NCBI GenBank assembly: GCA_025462725.1
Contig: JAOAPE010000003.1
Coordinates: 248,001 to 312,000 of the forward strand
DNA from: Terriglobales bacterium
GTDB taxonomy: Bacteria; Acidobacteriota; Terriglobia; Terriglobales; Acidobacteriaceae
Direction of reading: 5' to 3'
DNA length: 64,000 nucleotides
Under the pieces are notes generated by a model, which searched no databases, was not told the origin of the DNA, and saw only the letters and a list, made by a program, of their open reading frames with translations. This document shows, piece by piece, positions 34,836 to 43,691 of the stretch (position 1 is its first letter; each line of letters opens with the position of its first letter). The position numbers were made by a program, and so were the translations under genes.

Positions 34836-35630
34836 ATGGCAACAAGCCCCAACATCTTCGATCATCAGGAATCATGGCGAGGCCCAGTCATGGCCTCCGC
34901 GGTTCTTCACGTTGTGCTCTTTGGCACAATGCTCATTGCCGCTGCCTTGAACGGTGCCACCGGTGGCGGTTGGGGAGGATCACGCAACGGAGACAGCGCC
35001 ATTAGCGCCACGCTCGTCAGCAACGCAGCGATTCCCTTGCCCGCGACTGAAGCTCCTAAAGAAAATATTCTGGCGAATGAATCGAAGGGCATTTCGAAAT
35101 CGCAGCCTAAAGTTGTTGAGCCCGAACCCAAAGCCATCGCGATTCCCGATCGCAACGTAAAACCTAAGCCGGAAAAGAAATTGCCGACACCAACAATCGA
35201 GAAGCCGTTACCCAAACCTGTAGAGACCGCGACGAACGTCGTTCCATTTGGGCAAGGCGGCCCAGTGAGCGGCCCTTACACGATGTTCAAAAGCACTACT
35301 GGGTCTGGTGGAATGCAATTCGGCTCCGGCGGAACATTCGGTACGCTGTATGACTATTACGTTCAAGCGGTGCGCAGAAGAATCTCTGATAATTGGCTTA
35401 AATATGAAGTCGATCCGAGTATTCAATCTGCCAACCGGGTTTATCTAACATTCGACATTCTCCACAACGGTCAGCCAACAAACGTCCAAATAAGTCAAAG
35501 CAGTGGCATCCCTTCTCTTGATCAATCGGCTGTTCGTGCGCTACAAAGAATCGATAGTTTCGGTGAGCTACCGCAGGGCTACCGAGGCAGCAAAGTTTCC
35601 GTAGAATTTTGGTTCGATTACAAGAAGTAG
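34836..35630 (+). CDS. tolA: TolA/TonB-type energy transducer
   Basis: The 264-residue protein has one N-terminal transmembrane segment (about 16-38), a Pro/Lys/Glu-rich periplasm-spanning linker (about 78-130, with PKVVEPEPKAIAIP and KPKPEKKLPTPTIEKPLPKP), and a C-terminal TonB-like domain (about 170-264: YYVQAVRRRISDNWLKYEVD ... YLTFDILHNGQPTNVQISQSSG). Position after tolQR marks it as the TolA equivalent, although the C-terminal fold is closer to the TonB family. It is shorter than Escherichia TolA (421). Confidence 0.85.
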   Translation: MATSPNIFDHQESWRGPVMASAVLHVVLFGTMLIAAALNGATGGGWGGSRNGDSAISATLVSNAAIPLPATEAPKENILANESKGISKSQPKVVEPEPKAIAIPDRNVKPKPEKKLPTPTIEKPLPKPVETATNVVPFGQGGPVSGPYTMFKSTTGSGGMQFGSGGTFGTLYDYYVQAVRRRISDNWLKYEVDPSIQSANRVYLTFDILHNGQPTNVQISQSSGIPSLDQSAVRALQRIDSFGELPQGYRGSKVSVEFWFDYKK

Positions 35631-35641
35631 GATGACAAGTT

Positions 35642-36004
35642 TTGTCTTGTGAAAATAAGCGGTGGCTTATCATTGGCGTGGTGCTTATTGCCATGTTGCT
35701 GTCGGGCTGCAATAGCGTTCCCGTGACAAGGGAAGCCTGTCTAGGCAGTTACTCTTTTGTGGATGCCTCCGGAATGAGAACCGCTAAACTGACGTTGAAC
35801 TCAGACGGCACCTTCGTAAGTACCTTCGTTCCGGCTGAAGGAGTTTCCAGAATCATGCCAAAAGGGCATTGGACTTTTCACATTTCTGGTGAATATGCAC
35901 AAGTGTTCTTGGAAGACTCTGCTTTCCCAATCACGCGAAGCTCTAAACAAGTACGCATATTGATTAACGACGATTTAGGGCAATGGTTCGAAAAAACTGA
36001 TTGA
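35642..36004 (+). CDS. Small lipoprotein inserted between tolA and tolB, unknown function
   Basis: The frame begins at a TTG at 35642, 11 bases after the tolA stop, with no clear ribosome binding site, so the start is uncertain. The 120-residue product has a membrane-spanning signal segment and the lipobox LLSGC (C23), then a beta-rich domain (AKLTLNSDGTFVSTFVP, GHWTFHISGEYAQVFLED). Base composition looks more AT-rich than in the neighbours. I know of no standard Tol-Pal component here. Confidence 0.62.
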   Translation: MSCENKRWLIIGVVLIAMLLSGCNSVPVTREACLGSYSFVDASGMRTAKLTLNSDGTFVSTFVPAEGVSRIMPKGHWTFHISGEYAQVFLEDSAFPITRSSKQVRILINDDLGQWFEKTD

Positions 36005-36039
36005 GGATCTTCATCGGCAGTATTCCATTAGCTATACTG

Positions 36040-36138
36040 TATAATCATTAATTGACAAACTGAATACGATTCATTCTGCCCTCCTGATTCCTTCTAAAGT
36101 CGTCATTCTGGCTATCTTAGGGGTGGGGGGGAGGGGGG
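36040..36138 (+). promoter_or_regulatory. Possible tolB promoter and adjoining G-rich tract
   Basis: A TATAAT hexamer at 36040-36045, directly preceded by TG, may be a -10 box; no good -35 is visible. At 36120-36138 the plus strand reads G4-T-G7-A-G6, four or more potential G-triplets, which could form a G-quadruplex in the non-template strand or the transcript leader. The tract lies about 80 bp before the tolB start used here. Confidence 0.4.
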
Positions 36139-36216
36139 TACTAAGACTTGCTAGTCGGGGTTAGTGTGAACGCTCACATGAAATTGTTCTCTCCAGCAGG
36201 TACACTGCAATCACGA

Positions 36217-37536
36217 ATGATTAAGAACATCATCCTTCTAGTTCTCTTGGCGCTTCCCGCCGTAGCTCAGACCGATTGGATCCGCACCGGAACTGGACTC
36301 GGCGTCGAGAAAGTTCGCATTGCCGTCCCCGACTTCAAGACGGCTTCGACAGACCCGGCCAACGCTCCCCTACTGAAGACTTTCAACGACACTCTCTACA
36401 GCGATCTCAATTTCGCCGGAATCTTTGACGTTGTCTCGAAAAGTTTTTATCCGCTGCAAGTCCCCGGCACTCCTCAGGAAATTCAACTTGAGCCTTGGGG
36501 AAATCCTCCGCCGAATGCCGCCATGGTCGCTTTCGGGAATTTCGGCAAAACTGGCGACGATGTCGCCATGCAAGGCTGGCTCTTCGACGTAAAGAACACT
36601 GCATCGCCGCAGGTGCTCGGCAAGCAGTATCGCGAGAAAGCCACGAATGAGAACGCTCGGCTGATCGCCCATCGTTTTGCGAACGAAATCATCTGCCGTC
36701 TCGGCGGCGGCATCCCTGGCATCGCCGAGAGCAGGATTGCCTTCATCAGCGCCCGCACCGGACACAAAGAAGTCTGGATGATGGACTATGACGGCGCCGG
36801 ACAAACACAACTCACAAAGCTCGGTTCCATCTCCCTCTCGCCCCGCATCTCCCCCGATGGCGGACGCATTGCCTTCACCACATTTGCGCGTGGCGGAGTC
36901 GATCTCGGAATGTATTCAGTGGAACTTGGCCGCACGGTGACATTTCCGCGATTCGCCGGATCGAACCTCTCCCCGGCGTGGTCTGCGGACGGAACGAAGC
37001 TCGCTTTCTCATCATCCATGCGGGGCGACCCCGAGATCTTTGTCGCCGACGCATCTGGTGCGAATCCCAAACGCGTCACCGCCAACAAAGGCGGAAATGT
37101 TTCTCCTGTTTGGAATCCCAAAACAGGAAGCCAGATGGCCTTCGTCAGTGGACGCACCGGACTGCCGCAGATTTACATGATGGAATCCGATGGCACTAAC
37201 TTGCAGCGCATAACCGAAGAGGGATACGCTGTGTCACCATCCTGGTCACCCAATGGGCAGTTCCTTGCATTCGCTTGGCGACGCAAATACGGCCCCGGTG
37301 CACCCGGAGGACAAGACATCTATGTGATGGACATCGCCAGCAAACATTGGGTTCAGCTCACTCATGATGGCGGTGTGAATGATTTTCCATCGTGGGCGCC
37401 CGATGGTAGGCACATCGTCTTCGAATCAACACGCGGCGGAAGCACGCAGATTTGGACGATGCTCGCTGACGGCTCCCAGCAACATCAGTTAACTACCTCG
37501 GGACATAACCAACAACCAAATTGGAGCTTTAAGTAA
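36217..37536 (+). CDS. tolB: Tol-Pal system periplasmic protein TolB
   Basis: TolB is a soluble periplasmic protein that binds Pal and is released by TolA. I use the ATG at 36217 because it starts directly on a signal peptide (MIKNIILLVLLALPAVAQ); ATG 36178 is also possible. The 439-residue protein has the N-terminal domain (KVRIAVPDFKTA ... LYSDLNFAGIFDVV) and a beta-propeller with repeated WD-like blades (RISPDGGRIAFTTF, PAWSADGTKLAFSS, PSWSPNGQFLAFAW, PSWAPDGRHIVFES). Confidence 0.95.
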   Translation: MIKNIILLVLLALPAVAQTDWIRTGTGLGVEKVRIAVPDFKTASTDPANAPLLKTFNDTLYSDLNFAGIFDVVSKSFYPLQVPGTPQEIQLEPWGNPPPNAAMVAFGNFGKTGDDVAMQGWLFDVKNTASPQVLGKQYREKATNENARLIAHRFANEIICRLGGGIPGIAESRIAFISARTGHKEVWMMDYDGAGQTQLTKLGSISLSPRISPDGGRIAFTTFARGGVDLGMYSVELGRTVTFPRFAGSNLSPAWSADGTKLAFSSSMRGDPEIFVADASGANPKRVTANKGGNVSPVWNPKTGSQMAFVSGRTGLPQIYMMESDGTNLQRITEEGYAVSPSWSPNGQFLAFAWRRKYGPGAPGGQDIYVMDIASKHWVQLTHDGGVNDFPSWAPDGRHIVFESTRGGSTQIWTMLADGSQQHQLTTSGHNQQPNWSFK

Positions 37537-37606
37537 GTTGCTCGCATCGAACAACAAACATTTTCATACAGTCAAAATAATTTCAGGATCTGCAACGGAG
37601 GATGAA

Positions 37607-38356
37607 GTGAAAGTGAACGCCGTGAAACGTCAGTCGTATCTTCTGCTATCTACATTGGCAATGTTGATAGTGTTGATAGCGGGTTGCAAGAAACAGCCTG
37701 CGCCCACGCCAGTCGCACCGCCGCCGCCACCGCCCGCACCAACGGCATCCATTTCGGCGAACCCGATGTCGGTCGATCCCGGCGGGACATCGCAGTTGAC
37801 TTGGCGCACGGAGAATGCCACCGACGTTACTATCGAAGGTGTCGGCAAAGTCCAGCCAAATGGGTCCAAAGAAGTCAACCCAACTGAATCCATGAGCTAT
37901 CACCTTGTAGCGAAAGGCCCGGGAGGGACGCAGGACGCCACCGCTCGCGTAACCGTCAATGCTCCTCCTCCGCCGCCGGTTGCGCAACCGACTGTCACTC
38001 TCAGCGACGAGCAGTGGTTCCAACAAAACGTGAAAGACATTTACTTCGATTACGACTCGTTCACATTGCGTCCTGACGCGCAGCAGACGATCACGGCAAA
38101 TGCCCGCGCATTGATGCAGAAGCCCGGCTTCCGCGTGCAAGTGCAAGGACACTGCGACGAGCGCGGCTCGACTGAATACAACCTGACTCTTGGCGACGAG
38201 CGCGCCACTGCTGTGAAGAACGCGCTGGTAGCGGCAGGCGTTCCTGCTAACCGGATCGACACACGAACCTTTGGCAAGGAACAGCCGGTTTGTACAGAAT
38301 CAACGGAAGCGTGCTGGCAGCAGAATCGCCGCGGGCACTTTCTCTTGAACAAATAG
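37607..38356 (+). CDS. pal: Peptidoglycan-associated lipoprotein Pal, with extra Ig-like domain
   Basis: GGAGG 5 bases upstream selects the GTG at 37607. The 249-residue protein has the lipobox LIAGC (C27), a Pro-rich spacer, an additional Ig-like beta domain (about 45-115: ISANPMSVDPGGTSQLTWRT ... SYHLVAKGPGG), another Pro run, then the OmpA peptidoglycan-binding domain (DIYFDYDSFTLRPDAQQ, VQGHCDERGSTEYNLTLGDERA). Canonical Pal is about 170 residues and lacks the middle domain, so this version reaches further from the membrane. Confidence 0.93.
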   Translation: MKVNAVKRQSYLLLSTLAMLIVLIAGCKKQPAPTPVAPPPPPPAPTASISANPMSVDPGGTSQLTWRTENATDVTIEGVGKVQPNGSKEVNPTESMSYHLVAKGPGGTQDATARVTVNAPPPPPVAQPTVTLSDEQWFQQNVKDIYFDYDSFTLRPDAQQTITANARALMQKPGFRVQVQGHCDERGSTEYNLTLGDERATAVKNALVAAGVPANRIDTRTFGKEQPVCTESTEACWQQNRRGHFLLNK

Positions 38357-38456
38357 CTCACTCTCAGAACGCGGTCGGATTTCTATCCGGCCGCGGAACA
38401 TCCTCATGACAAATACAGACCTGAGGAGTCCATTACAGCATCTAAAAGAAGCAACT

Positions 38457-39362
38457 ATGAACACAATAGAACGACGACATTCCTTAACTATTTTCCTTGG
38501 CTTGCTGTTGTTTGCGGCCGCGAGCAGTCCTGCCATTGCGGGAACCAAGGAGCAACTCATCCAATTGCAAACCCAGATGCAGGCCTTGCAAGACCAGATG
38601 GCGCGCATGCAGCAGTCCTTCGACGAGCGCATGGGCGTTATGCGAAACCTGGTCGAGCAGACTACTGACAGCGTGAACAAGATGAATGGCGCTGTGAGCA
38701 CGCTCGACAAGAGCGTCCATCAGCAGTCTGGCGAATCCGGCGGCAAAGTCGATCAACTTTCGACACAAGTACAGTCGCTCCAGGATTCAGTCGACGAGTT
38801 GAAAGGCCGCCTTGCAAAGGTGAGCAAGCAGCTCGAAGACATGCAAGCCGCGCAGCAGAACTTGAATGCCGCTCCGGCGGCTGGGGCACCTGCCGCAGGA
38901 CAACCGCAAACTCAAGCTCCGCCACAGGCACAAGCGCCTCCCGCCGACGTCCTATATAACAATGGACTTCGCGACTACAACGCCGCGCGTTTTGATCTCG
39001 CTCAACAGGAGTTCGGGGATTACATCAAGTTTTACTCAACGACTGATCTTGCGGGTAACGCCCAGTTTTATCTTGCCGACATGCAGTATCGGCAAGGCAA
39101 TTATCAGCAGGCTGTGAAAGATTATGACCGCGTCATCGAGCAGTATCCCGGCGGAAACAAGGCCGCCGCTGCTCAACTGAAAAAGGGGTACGCATTGATC
39201 GAACTTGGTCAGCGTGATGCCGGAACCAAGGAACTGCGCAGCTTGATCGGACGCTATCCGCGCTCGATTGAAGCGACGCAAGCAAAAGATCGTTTGAAGA
39301 AACTCGGGGCCGCTCCCACGGCCTCGAAACCTTCTGCCGCGCGCCGCATCCGGACCCAGTAG
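38457..39362 (+). CDS. cpoB: Cell division coordinator CpoB (YbgF)
   Basis: CpoB links the Tol machine to septal peptidoglycan synthesis in the periplasm. From the ATG at 38457 the product is 301 residues: signal peptide ending in SSPAIAG, an N-terminal coiled coil (about 30-130, e.g. LIQLQTQMQALQDQMARMQQ), a Pro/Gln/Ala linker, and three TPRs in the C-terminal half (LYNNGLRDYNAARFDLAQQEF, NAQFYLADMQYRQGNYQQAV, AAAQLKKGYALIELGQRDAG). It closes the Tol cluster. Confidence 0.93.
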   Translation: MNTIERRHSLTIFLGLLLFAAASSPAIAGTKEQLIQLQTQMQALQDQMARMQQSFDERMGVMRNLVEQTTDSVNKMNGAVSTLDKSVHQQSGESGGKVDQLSTQVQSLQDSVDELKGRLAKVSKQLEDMQAAQQNLNAAPAAGAPAAGQPQTQAPPQAQAPPADVLYNNGLRDYNAARFDLAQQEFGDYIKFYSTTDLAGNAQFYLADMQYRQGNYQQAVKDYDRVIEQYPGGNKAAAAQLKKGYALIELGQRDAGTKELRSLIGRYPRSIEATQAKDRLKKLGAAPTASKPSAARRIRTQ

Positions 39363-39374
39363 AACTCTTCCCTT

Positions 39375-39737
39375 TTAACTTCCTGTTCCGCCGCCCTCAG
39401 CTTTCGCTTTTGGCGGATCCAACTTCAAAGTTCGCAAACAATATCGAATCTCTTGCGCCGCTTCCGTCACACGCATTCCATCTTTCACAACGAGCTTGCA
39501 TGAAAGCGCAACTCGTTCCGGCGAATCCGGACCAACATCAAAGTGCACGCGACAATATTGGCACTCTTCGTTCCAGCAGAACCGCCCGTAAGGAACTGTT
39601 TCCGGCGCCATGTATTGAAACGCCCGCAAGAGAATGTTTCCTTCCGGCACCTCAAAGTCTTTGCCAAGAACATGAATCTTCACTAACTTCTCAAAGGGTT
39701 TATACAAAGGGCCTGGGGTTCTTGGCGGCGTGGACAT
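39375..39737 (-). CDS. Small 2Fe-2S ferredoxin-like protein
   Basis: From the ATG at 39737 the protein has 120 residues. Cysteines C54, C59 and C62 (FCWNEECQYC) and C80 (ALSCKLVV) form a C-x4-C-x2-C-x17-C pattern like the beta-grasp 2Fe-2S domain of NuoG-type or Fer2_4 proteins; C100 is extra. The N-terminal part VKIHVLGKDFEVPEGNILLRAFQYM is the usual beta-grasp opening. It is a soluble electron carrier candidate. It lies near, but not within, the 2-oxoacid:ferredoxin oxidoreductase operon. Confidence 0.75.
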   Translation of the reverse strand: MSTPPRTPGPLYKPFEKLVKIHVLGKDFEVPEGNILLRAFQYMAPETVPYGRFCWNEECQYCRVHFDVGPDSPERVALSCKLVVKDGMRVTEAAQEIRYCLRTLKLDPPKAKAEGGGTGS

Positions 39738-39877
39738 TTCGCAATTAATTGTAAGGCAGAACAGAATTTCGGCAACTAGGAATTCGGATTGCATCTAACT
39801 TCCTGTCGCCGACTTCTGGCGACCGCTTGACTCAGACTTCTCTCAAGCGCAAGCTTGGCATTGACCGGAGAAATGCA

Positions 39878-40132
39878 ATGGAATCCACAAAGAGCAATAG
39901 GGACAACGATCAGCACAAAGGCGCAGTCGAAGATGACGCTCCGAACCAGGAGCACAACACTTCACTCAGCGGGCAATTGCCGCATAGGCACAAGACTCAA
40001 GACATAGAAGGAAATGACAGCGATTATCCAGAGCCGGGCGAAAATCCCGAACACACCGGACAAGATATGGATCCTGGCCAGCGGCAGAAAAGAAACCAAG
40101 GCGACAAGGCTGAAGATCCGCTGGCCAGTTAG
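39878..40132 (+). CDS. Small hydrophilic protein, unknown function
   Basis: GGAG lies 8 bases before the ATG at 39878, giving an 84-residue protein. It is highly charged and polar (Asn, Asp, Glu, Gln, Lys, His) with almost no hydrophobic residues, so it is probably disordered, resembling small stress-related hydrophilin-type proteins. There is no recognised domain. A terminator hairpin follows directly. Confidence 0.55.
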   Translation: MESTKSNRDNDQHKGAVEDDAPNQEHNTSLSGQLPHRHKTQDIEGNDSDYPEPGENPEHTGQDMDPGQRQKRNQGDKAEDPLAS

Positions 40133-40141
40133 TGCTCAATG

Positions 40142-40168
40142 AAAAAGCCCTCGGCTCGGGAGGGCTTT
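40142..40168. terminator. Bidirectional rho-independent terminator
   Basis: AAAGCCCTC (40144-40152) pairs with GAGGGCTTT (40160-40168) over a 7-base loop. On the minus strand the stem runs into TTTTTC, so it mainly ends the 2-oxoacid:ferredoxin oxidoreductase transcript; it also follows the small plus-strand gene. Confidence 0.72.
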
Positions 40169-40185
40169 CGTGCAAGTCTTAGCTG

Positions 40186-41232
40186 TTACATTAAAGACGT
40201 CATCACCTTGTCCAATACTTCTTTCGGCGGGCGGGTGATTGATTGCGGCAATGTCGCTAGCGGTTCCTCGACGAGATTCAGCAGGTCGACAAAGCTCGGC
40301 TTCTCAGTATTAATGTAAAACACTCCGGTCAACACCTCCCCGCGGTCGTTCGATTCGTGCAGCGCAGTCATTGCGGCGATCCGGTTCTTCGGGTCCCAAT
40401 CCGCATTCAGCTTTCGCAGACGCAGATGTGAGCCATCGTGCATACGGACATCGGTGGTTGTGCCCGGATCGTAATCCACAGAAATGTTCTCGAAGTGCGG
40501 AACGAATCCGACTTCGTGAATCGCTTCTTCATGGTCTTTCACATATTTGTATGACTTGGTCGAACCCTCGTGGTCATTGAACGTCACACAAGGCGAGATC
40601 ACATCGAGCATGACAGTCCCCTTGTGCGCGATTGCCGCCTTAATCATATTGTGCAACTGTTTTTTGTCGCCGGAGAAGGAGCGTCCGACGAAAGTGGCGC
40701 CGAGTTCGATCGCGAGCGCGCAGATGTCGATCGGCGGCAGATCATTAATGACACCGGACTTCAACGTTGATCCCAAATCCGCCGTCGCCGAAAACTGTCC
40801 CTTGGTGAGTCCGTAAACTCCATTGTCTTCGATGATGTAGATCAGCGGCAGATTGCGGCGCATCAAGTGGACAAACTGTCCTGCGCCGATGGAAACACTA
40901 TCGCCGTCGCCGCTCACGCTAAGTCCAACCATGCTGCGATTAGCGAGTGTCGCGCCGGTTGCGACGGATGGCATGCGTCCATGCACGGAATTAAAGCTAT
41001 GCGACCGGTTCATGAAGTACGCGGGACTCTTCGACGAGCAGCCGATTCCCGACAACTTCATTACTCGCTCGGGTGCGATGCCCATGTCGTAGAAGGCGTC
41101 GATAATGCGTTCGGAGATCGCATTATGTCCGCAGCCTGCGCACAGAGTGGTCTTGCCGCCGCGGTAATCGAGCACCTGCAATCCAATGCGATTCGTCTTC
41201 GGAGCAGGAGTTGAAGTTGGAGTAGTCGCCAT
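40186..41232 (-). CDS. korB: 2-oxoacid:ferredoxin oxidoreductase, beta subunit
   Basis: The beta subunit binds thiamine diphosphate and a 4Fe-4S cluster and works with the alpha subunit to oxidise a 2-oxoacid to acyl-CoA with ferredoxin reduction. The 348-residue form starts at ATG 41232, one base after the alpha gene stop. Visible motifs are LCAGCGHN and GIGCSSK (cluster cysteines), the ThDP-binding VSGDGDSVSIGAGQFVHLMRRN region, and YIIEDNGVYGLTKGQFSAT. 2-Oxoglutarate is the likely but unproven substrate. Confidence 0.92.
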   Translation of the reverse strand: MATTPTSTPAPKTNRIGLQVLDYRGGKTTLCAGCGHNAISERIIDAFYDMGIAPERVMKLSGIGCSSKSPAYFMNRSHSFNSVHGRMPSVATGATLANRSMVGLSVSGDGDSVSIGAGQFVHLMRRNLPLIYIIEDNGVYGLTKGQFSATADLGSTLKSGVINDLPPIDICALAIELGATFVGRSFSGDKKQLHNMIKAAIAHKGTVMLDVISPCVTFNDHEGSTKSYKYVKDHEEAIHEVGFVPHFENISVDYDPGTTTDVRMHDGSHLRLRKLNADWDPKNRIAAMTALHESNDRGEVLTGVFYINTEKPSFVDLLNLVEEPLATLPQSITRPPKEVLDKVMTSLM

Positions 41233-41233
41233 G

Positions 41234-43072
41234 TTATTTCCCTTCCTGCGAGACGATATCGTCGGTAACTGAGCGGGCGTCGATCGGTAATCCGTTGTAA
41301 TGGCGCACGCTGCGCATTTTCGGGATCTGGTCAGCTGCGAGATCAAGTTTCAAGAGACTCAGCATTTGACCGTCACGATTTTGTTCGACGACGTACACGC
41401 GCTCATGTTGCGCGACAAATTCGTGTACCTCGCGGGTGAACGGATAAGCGCGCAAGCGGATGTAGTCGGTCTTGAGGTTGAACTCGTTGGAAAGCTGGTC
41501 GCGGCTCTCTCTCATTGCGAAATCAGTAGAGCCGTAGGCAATGATGCCGATCTTCGACGTGCCATTTGCGACCATCTCTGGTTTCGGCACCAGCGTTCGC
41601 GCGGTTTCAAACTTCCGGTCGAGACGCTCCATGTTGTTCTGGTAGTCGTCGCCACGCTCGCTGTATTGCGCTTTTTCGTTATGGCCAGTACCGCGTGTGA
41701 AGTAGGCAGCGGCAGGATGATCCGTTCCGGGCAGCGTGCGATATGGGATGGCATCACCGTCAACATCTTTATATCGGGCGAAACCGCCAAGCCGGTCGAG
41801 ATCTTCTTTGCTTAAGACTTTCCCGCGCGCGATGGGCTTTTCCGGATAAGCAAACGGATCGGACATCCAGTTATTCATGCCGAGATCGAGGTCAGACAAG
41901 ACAAACACCGGTGTCTGCAACTTTTCGGCAAGCTCGAATGCTTCCATGCCCAGGCTGAAACACTCGCTCACACTGCCGGGCAAGAGCAAGACGTGTTTCG
42001 TGTCGCCGTGAGACAGCGTCGCACACGCGAGGATGTCGCCTTGCGAAGTACGTGTCGGCAATCCGGTGGATGGCCCCACGCGCTGAATGTCGAAGATAAC
42101 GCCGGGCAGTTCTGCGTAGTATCCGAGGCCGATGAACTCTGCCATCAGCGAGATTCCCGGGCCTGACGTCGCTGTCATCGAACGTGCACCAGCCCAACCC
42201 GCGCCTAGCACCATGCCGATTGCAGCCAGTTCATCTTCCGCTTGGACGACGGCGAATGTGGCTTTGCCGTCCTCACTCACGCGATATCGCCTCAAATAGT
42301 CGATCAGTTGCTCCACAACGGATGACGACGGCGTGATGGGATACCACGTCACGACCGTAACGCCGGCGAACATGGCGCCGAGCGCCGCGGCGGCGTTGCC
42401 GTCGATGATTATTTTGCCGGTGGTCTGATTACTAGCTTCCACGCTGAAGGGGTCGGCCTTCGTCAGCGATGCTTTCGCGTAGTCGTATCCGGCATGAATC
42501 GCGGCGAGGTTCAGTTGCTTAGCACGTTCTTTTTTGGAGAATTGTTTTTCTACTTCTTTTTCGACACGAGTGAGGTCGATATCCAGAATCTGCGCCACCA
42601 CGCCGACATAAATCATGTTCTTCACGAGCTTGCGTAGCTTGGCATCAGGACAGACAGTGGCAACGATCTTGTCGTACGGCACAGGATAAAAAGTCAGATC
42701 CTCGCGTAGGGATTTCAGGTTCAACGGTTCGTCATAAACGACCGCTGCCCCCGGCGAAAGCGAAGTGACATCTTCATTCGCCGTCTCGGGATTCATCGCA
42801 ACGAGAAAATCGATCTCTTTCTTGCGAGCGACGTATCCGTGCTTGCTGGCGCGGATGGTGTACCAGGTGGGAAGTCCGGCGATGTTCGATGGAAAAAGGT
42901 TCTTGCCGGAGACGGGTATCCCCATGCGGAAGATGCTGCGCAGCAGCACATTGTTCGCCGACTGCGAGCCGGATCCATTTACGGTAGCCACCTGAATGCT
43001 GAAATCGTTCACGACCTTCTTCTGATCGGTACTCTTTCCGGCATTCTGTACAGCTACATCACTGGTCGCCAT
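41234..43072 (-). CDS. korA: 2-oxoacid:ferredoxin oxidoreductase, fused gamma-alpha subunit
   Basis: The 612-residue protein carries the gamma domain first (about 25-190, with GSQSANNVLLRSIFRMGIPVSG), then the alpha pyrimidine-binding domain (about 220-480, with GNAAAALGAMFAGVTVVTWYPITPSSS), and a C-terminal domain (IGIIAYGSTDFAMRESRDQLS, VYVVEQNRDGQMLSLL). This gamma-alpha fusion is the type found in two-subunit KorAB enzymes. I use the ATG at 43072; an ATG at 43096 is possible. The beta gene follows one base after the stop. Confidence 0.92.
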   Translation of the reverse strand: MATSDVAVQNAGKSTDQKKVVNDFSIQVATVNGSGSQSANNVLLRSIFRMGIPVSGKNLFPSNIAGLPTWYTIRASKHGYVARKKEIDFLVAMNPETANEDVTSLSPGAAVVYDEPLNLKSLREDLTFYPVPYDKIVATVCPDAKLRKLVKNMIYVGVVAQILDIDLTRVEKEVEKQFSKKERAKQLNLAAIHAGYDYAKASLTKADPFSVEASNQTTGKIIIDGNAAAALGAMFAGVTVVTWYPITPSSSVVEQLIDYLRRYRVSEDGKATFAVVQAEDELAAIGMVLGAGWAGARSMTATSGPGISLMAEFIGLGYYAELPGVIFDIQRVGPSTGLPTRTSQGDILACATLSHGDTKHVLLLPGSVSECFSLGMEAFELAEKLQTPVFVLSDLDLGMNNWMSDPFAYPEKPIARGKVLSKEDLDRLGGFARYKDVDGDAIPYRTLPGTDHPAAAYFTRGTGHNEKAQYSERGDDYQNNMERLDRKFETARTLVPKPEMVANGTSKIGIIAYGSTDFAMRESRDQLSNEFNLKTDYIRLRAYPFTREVHEFVAQHERVYVVEQNRDGQMLSLLKLDLAADQIPKMRSVRHYNGLPIDARSVTDDIVSQEGK

Positions 43073-43148
43073 GTCCAAACGCTTTTCCTTTAGCATTCCC
43101 GCGCGCCATAGACCTCAGCAGCGAAGGCAAGTTGAAACAGAACTCTTT

Positions 43149-43154
43149 ATTATA
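43149..43154 (-). promoter_or_regulatory. Putative -10 box of korAB
   Basis: The minus strand reads TATAAT here, about 75 bases upstream of the korA start used, in an AT-rich patch. The matching -35 is weak, so the call rests on the -10 alone. Confidence 0.4.
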
Positions 43155-43247
43155 CGAGAGGAATCAGGCGGGATTTATGGCTGCGCACCGAACGGGAATC
43201 AGGTACATCAGAGTGCGCGAATCAACATTAAATGGAGTGAGGCAGCA

Positions 43248-43682
43248 CTAAGCAGATCGTTTCCGCTTAGATTTCTGTTGCGTCGACTTCTTCTTCGCAG
43301 GAGCTTTCGCCGCTTCATATGCCTCGCTGTACCAGCCGATGGCATCGCGCAGGTCCTCGCCTGTGGAAAGCTCGAACAACCACCACTTCTTTCCATGACT
43401 GCTGACTCTGGGATCGGCCTCAAGACGTGCATTCAGTCTTGCGGCTGGTTCAAGGAGTTTGAACATGATCGTGTTCGGAGAGTCCAAAGCAAATGATTCG
43501 GGCACAACGCCGAAGATCGCTGCCCCGCGATAAAACGCCTTCATGCCGAACATGGACCTCAGCGAGACATGCGGCCATTGAGCGACTTCGGTTGCGAGTA
43601 ACGCAGCCCATTGCCGCATCTGTTCGCTGATTTTTTGCAGCTTCGGGCGTTGCGGTTTCGGTGCTTTCTTCCGCGCAGTCAT
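43248..43682 (-). CDS. TfoX-like N-terminal-domain protein
   Basis: The 144-residue protein has a core resembling the TfoX/Sxy N-terminal fold: SLRSMFGMKAFYRGAAIFGVVPESFAL, then a beta strand with NTIMFKLLEPAA, and KKWWLFELS. Basic, Lys-rich tails at both ends (KKAPKPQRPKLQK and KKKSTQQKSKRKRSA) suggest nucleic acid contact. TfoX promotes competence in some Proteobacteria, but single-domain homologues are mostly unstudied. It lies 9 bp downstream of the DapA-family gene on the same strand. Confidence 0.68.
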   Translation of the reverse strand: MTARKKAPKPQRPKLQKISEQMRQWAALLATEVAQWPHVSLRSMFGMKAFYRGAAIFGVVPESFALDSPNTIMFKLLEPAARLNARLEADPRVSSHGKKWWLFELSTGEDLRDAIGWYSEAYEAAKAPAKKKSTQQKSKRKRSA

Positions 43683-43691
43683 ACTTGCCTG

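Noticed and set aside
39375-43072. The small 2Fe-2S protein as the dedicated partner of KorAB
   Set aside because: A terminator and an oppositely oriented gene separate them, and a plant-type 2Fe-2S protein is not the usual partner of this enzyme, so proximity alone is not enough.
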